Assembly (NCBI RefSeq): GCF_035306585.1
Contig: NZ_DATGNU010000039.1
Span: 1 to 7,421, forward strand
From: Galbibacter sp035306585
GTDB lineage: Bacteria; Bacteroidota; Bacteroidia; Flavobacteriales; Flavobacteriaceae
Reading direction: 5' to 3'
Length of the DNA: 7,421 nucleotides
Shown: positions 1 to 5,381 of the stretch, in pieces
Position numbering within the stretch: position 1 is the stretch's first letter
How the letters are laid out: each line of letters begins with the position of its first letter
Program-made: the position numbers and the translations under genes
The notes under the pieces: generated by a model
The model's database searches: none
What the model was told of the DNA's origin: nothing
The model's input: only the letters and a program-made list of their open reading frames with translations

Positions 1-15
1 AATAGGGTTAAATAT

Positions 16-39
16 AAAAAAAAAATGTTATTAAACATT
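16..39 (-). terminator. Rho-independent terminator after tRNA-Ser
   Basis: Read on the minus strand, the stem AATGTT / AACATT (6 bp, loop TAAT) at 39-24 is followed directly by a run of eight more T (23-16). It starts 11 bases past the 3' end of the tRNA. The stem is A/T-rich and weak by itself, but the long U tract and the position make termination of the tRNA transcript likely. Confidence 0.6.
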
Positions 40-49
40 AAAACTACAG

Positions 50-137
50 CAGAGAGGAAGGGATTCGAACCCTCGATACGCTTTTGACGTATACACACTT
101 TCCAGGCGTGCGCCTTCGACCACTCGGCCACCTCTCT
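50..137 (-). tRNA. tRNA-Ser (anticodon GGA)
   Basis: On the minus strand an 88-nt class II tRNA can be folded. The acceptor stem is AGAGAGG (137-131) with CCTCTCT (57-51). The anticodon stem is CACGC/GTGTG around the loop CTGGAAA, giving anticodon GGA, which reads UCC and UCU. The long variable arm (ATACG-TCAAAAG-CGTAT) is typical of tRNA-Ser, and the T arm is GAGGG-TTCGAAT-CCCTT. The discriminator is G (position 50), as expected for serine. The 3' CCA is not encoded (the genome continues CTG), so it must be added by a nucleotidyltransferase. The gene follows ansA by 70 bases on the same strand with no terminator between them, so it may be co-transcribed. A degenerate -7-like sequence, TTATTTG at 168-162, could instead be its own promoter, but no -33 partner is visible. 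Confidence 0.97.
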
Positions 138-207
138 GTAATTTCAATAGCTTTAGGGCGCCAAATAACGAATTTTTTTTTAGTTCTTAAAATATATGTA
201 GTTAATT

Positions 208-1227
208 TTAACTCATTTCTCCTCTTAATGAAGCTTCATATATGGTTTTGAACACTTTAGCCTCAATATTACTGCCCAATAAAAACATGAGTTTGGCAAG
301 TGCTGCCTCGGTCGTAATGTCTTTTCCACTAATAATTCCTAAATTTTTAAGGTGAGAACTCGTCTGATAACGTCCCATTATAACACTTCCACCAGAACAC
401 TGTGTAACATTTACAATTATTTTTCCCGATTCAATGGCATTTTTTAATGCTTTTTCAAACCATTTTACCGTGGGAGCATTCCCAGCACCATAGGTTTCTA
501 ATACGACAGCTTTAATTCTTGGATTAGTCAAAATACATTTAACCATGTTTTCCGTTATTCCTGGAAACAATTTTATTAGAGCAATATTAGGATCGAGATT
601 TTTATGAACTATTAGTCTCTTTTTTTTAGGCTTTAACAAATACTCATGATGAACCTTAAGATGAACTCCACTCTCTGCAAGGGTTGGATAGTTCAATGAT
701 GAGAATGCCTCAAAATGTTCCGCATTAATTTTTGTGGTACGGTTCGCACGATACAACTTATATTCAAAATATAAGCAAACCTCTTTTATGACGGCTACTC
801 CCTTATTTTGTAGCGACGCAATTTGAATAGAGGTAATAAGATTTTCCTTAGCATCAGTTCGCAGGTCTCCAATAGGAAGCTGCGAACCTGTAAATATTAC
901 AGGTTTAGATAGATTTTCCAACATAAAGCTTAAAGCAGAGGAAGAATAACTCATCGTATCACTCCCATGTAAAACGACAAACCCATCGAACTGATCGTAA
1001 TGATCTTCGACCGTTTCTGCAATTTTTACCCAGCATTCAGGATTCATATCGGATGAATCAATGGGTGATTCAAAAGACATACTGTGTATCTCACAATCCA
1101 ATTGGGTAAGTTCTGGAATTCTGCTTAATAACTGGTCAAAATCAAACGCTCGAAGTTCGCCTGTTTCAAAGTCCTTCACCATACCAATGGTACCTCCTGT
1201 ATATATCAACAGAATTTTAGGAATCAT
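208..1227 (-). CDS. ansA: Type I (cytoplasmic) L-asparaginase
   Basis: Hydrolyses L-asparagine to aspartate and ammonia. The 339 residues match the usual length of the AnsA family. The N-terminal motif YTGGTIGM (residues 9-16) carries the nucleophile Thr13. The second signature is HGSDTM (87-92), where family members such as E. coli AnsA have HGTDT, so the second catalytic Thr is Ser here. Then come GSQLPIGDLRTDAKENL (114-130), LYRANRTTK (158-166, with the conserved Lys166), YGAGNAP (246-252) and TQCSGGSVIMGRY (275-287). The last block corresponds to the region of the allosteric cysteine in E. coli AnsA. There is no signal peptide, so it acts in the cytoplasm and is not the periplasmic type II enzyme. 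The ATG overlaps the stop of the upstream acyltransferase gene (ATGA, 1227-1224), which fixes the start and suggests translational coupling. An A8 run encodes Lys201-Lys203. Confidence 0.95.
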   Translation of the reverse strand: MIPKILLIYTGGTIGMVKDFETGELRAFDFDQLLSRIPELTQLDCEIHSMSFESPIDSSDMNPECWVKIAETVEDHYDQFDGFVVLHGSDTMSYSSSALSFMLENLSKPVIFTGSQLPIGDLRTDAKENLITSIQIASLQNKGVAVIKEVCLYFEYKLYRANRTTKINAEHFEAFSSLNYPTLAESGVHLKVHHEYLLKPKKKRLIVHKNLDPNIALIKLFPGITENMVKCILTNPRIKAVVLETYGAGNAPTVKWFEKALKNAIESGKIIVNVTQCSGGSVIMGRYQTSSHLKNLGIISGKDITTEAALAKLMFLLGSNIEAKVFKTIYEASLRGEMS

Positions 1228-2354
1228 GATTCTAGGTTTAACTGGTTCACCACTGGGTTTGCATACATAAGTAAATAATTATGGAGGGCTATTTTGTTAT
1301 TGCCCTCAACACGTCTATGAATTCTGCGTTGGAATTGGCGCTTTTCCTTTTCAGTGTAACGGTCTTTGAAGGTATCCACCTTGTACAACATATCATATGC
1401 CATGTAATTGGAAGGCCATAGGTGATAATTCTTATGTATTTGTTGATCGATTTGGTCAGCCAACAATTGATATTGCCTATTTAATGTTTCACCACTGCGT
1501 CCAATAGCATCGAGTTCGGCATCCATTACTGAACCAGCACTGATATGAATTCGCTTTTTTTGTCCTGTTACACCTTTGAGAATACTGTTGAAATCTTCAT
1601 TATTGGATTTCACATACGCTATATCGTGGTGTTTGGCCATCAGTTCAGGGATCTTCAACACATCCGTGGGATCAAATTCATATGAAATGGATATCGGGAC
1701 GATCTTTAAACTCTTAAAATATTCCATTACAGATAGACCGTTATGAGCTAAAGCAATCATTTTTAAAACCCCTTGTTGTGTGAGATCATTGCCATCTTTG
1801 GTTCTTCCTTCCTTTTGTGCTATCCACACAGACCTATTTTCCTTATGCAGCTGGTGACCAATATACTGAGAAACCATTCTGGAAGTCTTAAGCATTTCTC
1901 TTGGCGGGAGATCCCTCATGATGAGAAAACTTCGATTTAGCTTAGCAAGTTCCATCAGAAAGGGTTTTTTAACGAGATTATTTCCAATAGCGGATGCTGT
2001 CATGATTTTCTCATGCTCTAATAAGGCAACATTCAAAAGTGAAGTATCTAGTATAATATCACGATGGTTACTAATATATAGATATGCCTGATTGGGATCT
2101 AATTTATCGAAACCTGAAGTTGTGAAGCCTTCAGAACTTTTTTCAATTACAGTTCGAACACTCCTGTATATGACTTTAGACTGGAAATCTTGTATAGAGT
2201 TACACGAGCGCACTAATTCAGAGATTTCATCCCAGGACTTATCTGGGAATGTAAACTGTAATAAGGCCTGAATCATCGGATGATTCAGCCCTTTTTCGAG
2301 TGCGTCATTTACCTCGGCATCTAAATAAGGCCGAATATCATCAATAGTAATCAC
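1224..2354 (-). CDS. PlsC/PlsB-like glycerophospholipid acyltransferase
   Basis: A 376-residue protein with the motif order of the glycerol-phosphate acyltransferase (PlsC/LPLAT) superfamily. Block I is YISNHRDIILD (93-103), with His97 as the presumed catalytic base. Block II is FLIMRD (143-148), block III is KEGRTKDGND (181-190) and block IV is VPISISYE (219-226). The likely role is acyl transfer to a glycerol-3-phosphate or lysophospholipid acceptor in membrane lipid synthesis, at the inner face of the cytoplasmic membrane. The acceptor cannot be deduced. In the classical motif the Asp follows His by four residues (HX4D). Here Asp103 is one residue further away (H-x5-D), while Asp99 is only two positions after the His. 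No clear membrane helix is seen. The N-terminal ~80 residues and the basic C-terminus (about 330-376) fall outside the core domain. The gene lies 60 bases downstream of tatD and overlaps ansA by 4 bases, so it is the middle of the apparent operon. Confidence 0.85.
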   Translation of the reverse strand: MITIDDIRPYLDAEVNDALEKGLNHPMIQALLQFTFPDKSWDEISELVRSCNSIQDFQSKVIYRSVRTVIEKSSEGFTTSGFDKLDPNQAYLYISNHRDIILDTSLLNVALLEHEKIMTASAIGNNLVKKPFLMELAKLNRSFLIMRDLPPREMLKTSRMVSQYIGHQLHKENRSVWIAQKEGRTKDGNDLTQQGVLKMIALAHNGLSVMEYFKSLKIVPISISYEFDPTDVLKIPELMAKHHDIAYVKSNNEDFNSILKGVTGQKKRIHISAGSVMDAELDAIGRSGETLNRQYQLLADQIDQQIHKNYHLWPSNYMAYDMLYKVDTFKDRYTEKEKRQFQRRIHRRVEGNNKIALHNYLLMYANPVVNQLNLES

Positions 2355-2380
2355 GTCTACTTAACTTTTTGACAAAGGAA

Positions 2381-2408
2381 CAAAATTTAGTCCATTAAAC
2401 TTTTCAAA
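2381..2408 (-). promoter_or_regulatory. Possible weak internal promoter before the acyltransferase gene
   Basis: In the 60-base gap after tatD the minus strand reads TTTG (2408-2405), 16 bases, then AAATTTTG (2388-2381). This differs by one base from the Bacteroidota -7 box TAnnTTTG. The spacing is slightly short for that promoter class. It could give some transcription of the acyltransferase and ansA independent of tatD, but a chance match in A/T-rich DNA is about as likely. Confidence 0.2.
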
Positions 2409-2414
2409 CCAATA

Positions 2415-3182
2415 TCAAACTCCAAAAACTTCTTTAGAGTTTTCAGTTGTTATCTGTGCAACCTGCTCCAAAGGCATTTGATAAATGGCAGCTAACTTGG
2501 CCGCAACTTCTAATAAATAGGCACTTTCATTTCGTTTACCTCGATAGGGAACTGGTGCTAAATAAGGAGCGTCTGTCTCCAAAACGATATTTGAAATATC
2601 TAATTGATTCAAAAATTGATCAATTTTACCATTTTTAAAGGTAGCAACCCCGCCTATTCCTAATTTCATTTGATAGCCAATAGCCTGTTTAGCCTGTTCA
2701 AGTGTACCTGTAAAACAGTGAAAAATCCCAAATAAATCCCCCCCCTTTTCCATTTCTAAAACTTCAAAAACCTCATCAAAGGCATCTCTGCAATGGATCA
2801 CAATGGGCAAGTGATATTGTTTGGCTAATTTAATTTGCTCCCTAAAGGCATATTGCTGCTGTTTTAAAAAACTTTTATCCCAGTATAGGTCGATTCCGAT
2901 CTCACCAATAGCTACAAAAGAATGTTGGGATAAAAGTCTCTTTACGGTCTCGAGTTCCTCTATGTAATTCTCTTTAACATGGGTTGGATGAAGACCTGAC
3001 ATAAGGTAAACGTTCTCCGGATAACGCTTTTTTAGATCAAACATAGCTTGATTATATGTGGAATCAATTGCTGGTATAAAAAATCGTTTAATACCAAGAT
3101 CCAAGGCACGTTGGATCATTTGATCCCTATCCTCCTGAAAAGCTTCACTATATAAATGGGTGTGTGTATCTGTTAAAATCAT
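2415..3182 (-). CDS. tatD: TatD-family metal-dependent hydrolase (putative DNase)
   Basis: A 255-residue TIM-barrel protein of the amidohydrolase superfamily, of normal TatD/YcfH length. All expected metal ligands are present: DTHTH (5-9; His7, His9), GEIGIDLYWD (93-102; Glu94), VIHCRDA (128-134; His130), FHCFTGT (154-160; His155) and LETDAPYLAP (201-210; Asp204). GLHPTHV (63-69) is also typical of the family. Characterised members are cytoplasmic Mg-dependent 3'-5' exonucleases that act on single-stranded DNA or RNA and are linked to repair of oxidative damage. The exact substrate here is inferred from the family. I chose ATG at 3182 because the protein then begins MILTDTHTHL, as in homologues. 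A TTG 39 bases upstream (3221) would add 13 unconserved residues and would lie inside the -7 box. A G8 run (2745-2738) encodes Lys146-Asp149. It is the first gene of the minus-strand cluster. Confidence 0.94.
   Translation of the reverse strand: MILTDTHTHLYSEAFQEDRDQMIQRALDLGIKRFFIPAIDSTYNQAMFDLKKRYPENVYLMSGLHPTHVKENYIEELETVKRLLSQHSFVAIGEIGIDLYWDKSFLKQQQYAFREQIKLAKQYHLPIVIHCRDAFDEVFEVLEMEKGGDLFGIFHCFTGTLEQAKQAIGYQMKLGIGGVATFKNGKIDQFLNQLDISNIVLETDAPYLAPVPYRGKRNESAYLLEVAAKLAAIYQMPLEQVAQITTENSKEVFGV
2738..2745 (-). repeat. G8 homopolymer inside tatD
   Basis: Eight consecutive G on the coding (minus) strand, within the codons AAG GGG GGG GAT for Lys146-Gly-Gly-Asp149. In a gene otherwise rich in A/T this is an outlier. 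A one-base slip would shift the frame before the metal ligands His155 and Asp204 and so inactivate the product. Confidence 0.95.
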
Positions 3183-3208
3183 GCTGCAAAAGTAACAGTT
3201 TAAACGGC

Positions 3209-3216
3209 TATATTTG
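3209..3216 (+). promoter_or_regulatory. Promoter -7 box for the aspartic protease gene
   Basis: The plus strand reads TATATTTG, an exact match to TAnnTTTG, ending 17 bases before the ATG at 3234. The inferred start near 3221-3223 would give a leader of only about 12 bases. No -33 TTG is seen at the usual spacing. The box lies 2 bases from the opposing tatD -7 box. Confidence 0.6.
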
Positions 3217-3218
3217 TA

Positions 3219-3226
3219 CAAAATTA
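3219..3226 (-). promoter_or_regulatory. Promoter -7 box for the tatD cluster
   Basis: The minus strand reads TAATTTTG at 3226-3219, an exact match to the Bacteroidota -7 consensus TAnnTTTG. Transcription would start near 3212-3214, leaving a leader of about 30 bases before the tatD ATG at 3182. No good -33 TTG is present at the usual distance upstream. Confidence 0.6.
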
Positions 3227-3233
3227 GATTTCA

Positions 3234-3674
3234 ATGCAGAGTTTGAAAAAATTCCTTCACGACAAAGGATATATAAGAGTTCCTTTAACTATCACTAAAA
3301 CAAATCACTTGGAAATAGTTGCAAAAATAAACGGTATAGAAGGTCGATTTATTCTCGATACAGGAGCCTCAAGCACCTGTGTTGGGATGGATAGTGTTGA
3401 ACATTTTAAGTTGCGCACTCAAGAATCTGAAATAAAAGCCTCTGGTGCTGGTGCCTCTAACATGCTCACTCAAATCTCCAAGAAAAATAGCATTGAAATC
3501 TCCAAATGGTTCCATAAAAAAATTAAAATTGTTCTTTTCGACCTCTCCCATGTCAATAATGCCCTTATCAGGCATGAAGCCCTTCCAGTACATGGCATTA
3601 TTGGAGCAGATATTTTAAAAAAATCGAAAGCAATCATTGATTACCACAAGAAAGCAGTTTTCTTAAAACCTTAA
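3234..3674 (+). CDS. Small retropepsin-like aspartic protease (clan AA)
   Basis: A 146-residue protein with the features of a single-lobe retroviral-type aspartic peptidase. These are a beta-rich N-terminus, a flap-preceding block GRFILDTGASSTCV (37-50) with the catalytic Asp42 in DTGAS, a Gly/Ala/Ser-rich stretch GAGAS (71-75) that may lie in the flap region, and the closing signature HGIIGADIL (120-128), equivalent to the hydrophobic-Gly motif of the family. As only one DTG is present, an active enzyme would have to be a homodimer. There is no signal peptide or membrane segment, so it is predicted to be cytoplasmic. The substrate is unknown. It diverges from tatD with 51 bases between the start codons and ends in its own terminator, so it appears to be a single-gene transcript. 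ATG 3234 is the first in-frame ATG and sits just after a -7 box. Proteolytic activity is inferred from the motifs only. Confidence 0.85.
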   Translation: MQSLKKFLHDKGYIRVPLTITKTNHLEIVAKINGIEGRFILDTGASSTCVGMDSVEHFKLRTQESEIKASGAGASNMLTQISKKNSIEISKWFHKKIKIVLFDLSHVNNALIRHEALPVHGIIGADILKKSKAIIDYHKKAVFLKP

Positions 3675-3700
3675 AAAAGGCATTACTTTTTCAAGGTTTT
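3665..3700 (+). terminator. Hairpin terminator after the aspartic protease gene
   Basis: Two 15-base arms (3665-3679 and 3686-3700) pair at 14 of 15 positions around the 6-base loop GCATTA. The only mismatch is A3673 against C3692. The arms begin with AAAACC and end with GGTTTT, so the T run forms part of the 3' arm. The protease stop codon (3672-3674) lies inside the left arm. The near-symmetrical A and T ends would also allow function in the other direction. Confidence 0.65.
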
Positions 3701-3762
3701 ATCTTTATACCAAGCGGGCATGTTGTAAATTTTCCTAAAACTTTAGCAAACACCCCCCTTAA

Positions 3763-3783
3763 AATAGGGTGATTTTCCCTATT
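3763..3783. promoter_or_regulatory. Perfect inverted repeat AATAGGG-N7-CCCTATT
   Basis: Seven-base perfect arms (3763-3769 and 3777-3783) flank the spacer TGATTTT. A further CCCT at 3756-3759 could pair with the same AGGG (3766-3769), so two alternative hairpins are possible. The two CCCT blocks are exactly 21 bases apart, about two helical turns. The right arm overlaps the first two T of the candidate -33 TTG (3782-3784). This suits a dimeric regulator binding over a promoter. If the region is transcribed from further upstream, an RNA switch is also possible. No T tract follows, so it is not a simple terminator. Confidence 0.45.
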
Positions 3784-3812
3784 GACTTCCAATGAGATTT
3801 ATTGCAATTTTA
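3782..3812 (+). promoter_or_regulatory. Candidate promoter of the microprotein gene
   Basis: TTG (3782-3784), a 20-base spacer and CAATTTTA (3805-3812) resemble a Bacteroidota -33 / -7 pair with normal spacing. The -7 part has two mismatches to TAnnTTTG, so the promoter would be weak alone. Together with the overlapping inverted repeat, this suggests dependence on a regulator. This is inferred, and no other promoter is evident before the ATG at 3833. Confidence 0.35.
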
Positions 3813-3832
3813 CACCTGCAAATTATATAACA

Positions 3833-3967
3833 ATGATGAAAACAACAGCCAACCAACACCAACTTCTTCGCACTAACCGACAACAAGAACGTATCATCAC
3901 CAGCAGTATCTTTTGTTTGATTATCATAACATTCTTAATCAACATACTACTATTTATGATACTGTGA
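3833..3967 (+). CDS. Single-pass membrane microprotein (unknown function)
   Basis: A 44-residue open frame beginning with two consecutive ATG codons (3833 and 3836). Residues 1-21 are hydrophilic, with Arg13, Arg16 and Arg20 and several Gln and Asn. Residues 22-44, from Ile-Ile-Thr-Ser-Ser to the end Phe-Met-Ile-Leu, form one long hydrophobic helix. By the positive-inside rule the N-terminus would face the cytoplasm. It is not recognised as a member of any family. Support for it being real comes from the coherent charge and hydrophobicity pattern, the upstream promoter-like site and repeat, and the strong terminator 38 bases downstream, which has no other plus-strand gene to serve. It stands alone between two unrelated transcription units. 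A non-coding or small-RNA transcript cannot be excluded. Confidence 0.5.
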   Translation: MMKTTANQHQLLRTNRQQERIITSSIFCLIIITFLINILLFMIL

Positions 3968-4005
3968 CACGATTCAAGTAATCATTTCACTGGCCTACTA
4001 AATTT

Positions 4006-4048
4006 AAAACGCCCAGACTACAAATAACAAGTAGTGCTGGGCGTTTTT
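4006..4048. terminator. Strong bidirectional terminator between microprotein gene and sucB
   Basis: AAAACGCCCAG (4006-4016) pairs perfectly with CTGGGCGTTTT (4037-4047). Inside this, ACTAC (4017-4021) pairs with GTAGT (4031-4035), G4036 is bulged and the loop is AAATAACAA. On the plus strand the hairpin runs into TTTTT. On the minus strand it ends in TTTT and then A/T-rich DNA. It separates convergent units and should end both the microprotein transcript and the sucA-sucB transcript, whose stop is at 4092. Confidence 0.9.
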
Positions 4049-4091
4049 ATATCGTATCAACCGTTTATCGGTCAAAAATTAATTGAATTTC

Positions 4092-5318
4092 TTATAACTC
4101 CAATGCCTTTTTAACATTACCATCCATAAGGAGCTCCTGAGGATTTTCCAAAGCTTCTTTTACAGCTACTAAAAATCCTACAGACTCTTTTCCATCGATT
4201 ATTCTGTGATCATAAGATAAGGCTACATACATAATAGGTGCAATTGCTATAGCGCCATCTCTGACAATTGGACGCTCCACAATATTGTGCATTCCAAGAA
4301 TAGCACTTTGAGGTGGATTAATAATTGGGGTAGAAAGCATCGAACCAAACACCCCACCATTTGTAATGGTAAATGTTCCACCAGTCATTTCATCCACAGT
4401 GATCTCACCATCTCTTACACGAATTGCCAATCTTTTTATTTCAGCTTCAATCCCTCTGAAACTCAAATTCTCCGCATTTCGTACCACTGGAACCATTAAC
4501 CCTTTAGGGCCTGATACTGCAATACTAACATCACAGAAATCATAGCTTACCATCTCTTTTCCGTCGATCATGGAATTGACCGCTGGGAATTGCTCTAGGG
4601 CTCTCACCACAGCTTTAGTAAAAAAGCTCATAAAGCCTAAGCCGACGTTATGTTTGGATTTAAATTCCTCTTTATACTGATCCCTCAACTGGAAAATAGC
4701 GCTCATATCTACTTCATTAAAAGTAGTCAACATCGCAGTTTCGTTTTTCACTGAAACCAGACGTTCTGCTACTTTTCTTCGCAACATCGAAAGTTTAGTT
4801 CGAGAAGAAGTTCGACTAGCAGAACCAGGAGTTCCCATAGAAGGCACTGCGTTTACAGCGTCTTGTTTAGTAATTCGTCCATCCTTACCAGTACCCTTTA
4901 CATCCTTAGGGTCAATACCTTTTTCGACAAGCACTTTTTTAGCAGCAGGACTAGCAGTTCCACTGGCATACGTTTGTGTTTCAGCAGCAGGCTGTTCTAC
5001 CTCTTTTTTCTCTTGCTTTGGAAGTTCAGGCTTTGGTTCTTCCTTTTCTTCTTTTTTCGGTGTATCACCCGCTGGTTTAGCTGCAGAAGTGTCGATTAAA
5101 CAAACCACTTCTCCTACCGCTACTGCATCTCCTTCTTCTGCTTTTAATGTGATTACTCCACTTGCCTCCGCAGGTAATTCTAGAGTTGCTTTATCTGAGT
5201 CGACCTCAGCGATCGCCTGATCCTTTTCAACATAATCCCCGTCCTGAACCAACCATTCTGCAATCTCTACCTCTGTAATGGATTCCCCTGGTGAGGGCAC
5301 TTTCATTTCTAAAACCAT
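4092..5318 (-). CDS. sucB: 2-oxoglutarate dehydrogenase E2 (dihydrolipoamide succinyltransferase)
   Basis: The E2 core of the cytoplasmic 2-oxoglutarate dehydrogenase complex, which transfers the succinyl group from lipoamide to CoA. The 408 residues match the usual length. One lipoyl domain (1-77) carries the lipoylation site Lys43 in DSDKA. A flexible Lys/Glu/Pro/Ala-rich linker (about 78-120) follows, then a peripheral subunit-binding domain (about 121-157, with GTGKDGRITKQD) for E1 and E3. The catalytic domain (about 175-408) has the active-site signature DHRIIDG (370-376) with His371 and Asp375. The motif set and the adjacent sucA point to the succinyl rather than the acetyl or branched-chain enzyme. 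It begins 63 bases after sucA on the same strand. The leader is very A/T-rich with no Shine-Dalgarno sequence. A 10-base palindrome CTAAATTTAG (5333-5324) lies just before the ATG, but this may be chance. Confidence 0.97.
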   Translation of the reverse strand: MVLEMKVPSPGESITEVEIAEWLVQDGDYVEKDQAIAEVDSDKATLELPAEASGVITLKAEEGDAVAVGEVVCLIDTSAAKPAGDTPKKEEKEEPKPELPKQEKKEVEQPAAETQTYASGTASPAAKKVLVEKGIDPKDVKGTGKDGRITKQDAVNAVPSMGTPGSASRTSSRTKLSMLRRKVAERLVSVKNETAMLTTFNEVDMSAIFQLRDQYKEEFKSKHNVGLGFMSFFTKAVVRALEQFPAVNSMIDGKEMVSYDFCDVSIAVSGPKGLMVPVVRNAENLSFRGIEAEIKRLAIRVRDGEITVDEMTGGTFTITNGGVFGSMLSTPIINPPQSAILGMHNIVERPIVRDGAIAIAPIMYVALSYDHRIIDGKESVGFLVAVKEALENPQELLMDGNVKKALEL

Positions 5319-5381
5319 TGTTTCTAAATTTAGTTTTATTTTTTTAGTCTTTTATACCAGTTTTACTATGTAAATATAATC

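Larger units (their letters stand above)
3701..3832. other. Non-coding leader region before the microprotein gene
   Basis: No coding sequence is supported here. The stretch contains a C6 run (3753-3758), the inverted repeat at 3763-3783 and a candidate promoter (3782-3812) for the following small gene. An in-frame TTG at 3782 could extend the microprotein upstream, but it coincides with the candidate -33 box. Confidence 0.5.

Noticed and set aside
620..627. A8 run in ansA as a frameshift or slippage site
   Set aside because: Lys-Lys-Lys codons in an A-rich genome make such runs common, and the frame continues intact with conserved motifs on both sides.
1061..1270. Plus-strand 69-codon frame antisense to the ansA start
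   Set aside because: It is a shadow of the conserved asparaginase frame with no recognisable motif.
3183..3221. TTG start at 3221 for tatD, adding 13 N-terminal residues
   Set aside because: The extra residues are not TatD-like, the extension would begin inside the -7 box, and ATG 3182 gives the canonical N-terminus MILTDTHTHL.
3369..3593. Minus-strand 74-codon open frame inside the protease gene
   Set aside because: It is antisense to a gene with clear clan AA motifs, has no family features of its own and lacks a promoter-like box at its start.
3782..3832. TTG start at 3782 for the microprotein, giving 61 residues
   Set aside because: TTG starts are rare in this group, the codon coincides with a candidate -33 box, and two ATG codons occur at 3833 and 3836 just before the charged head.
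4863..5099. Plus-strand frame rich in Phe/Ser/Leu opposite the sucB linker
   Set aside because: Its hydrophobic look is the complement of the Lys/Glu-rich sucB linker codons, so it is an artefact and not a membrane protein.
5324..5333. Palindrome CTAAATTTAG before sucB as a regulatory site
   Set aside because: It is short, purely A/T-rich apart from its ends and inside an operon gap, so chance is a sufficient explanation.
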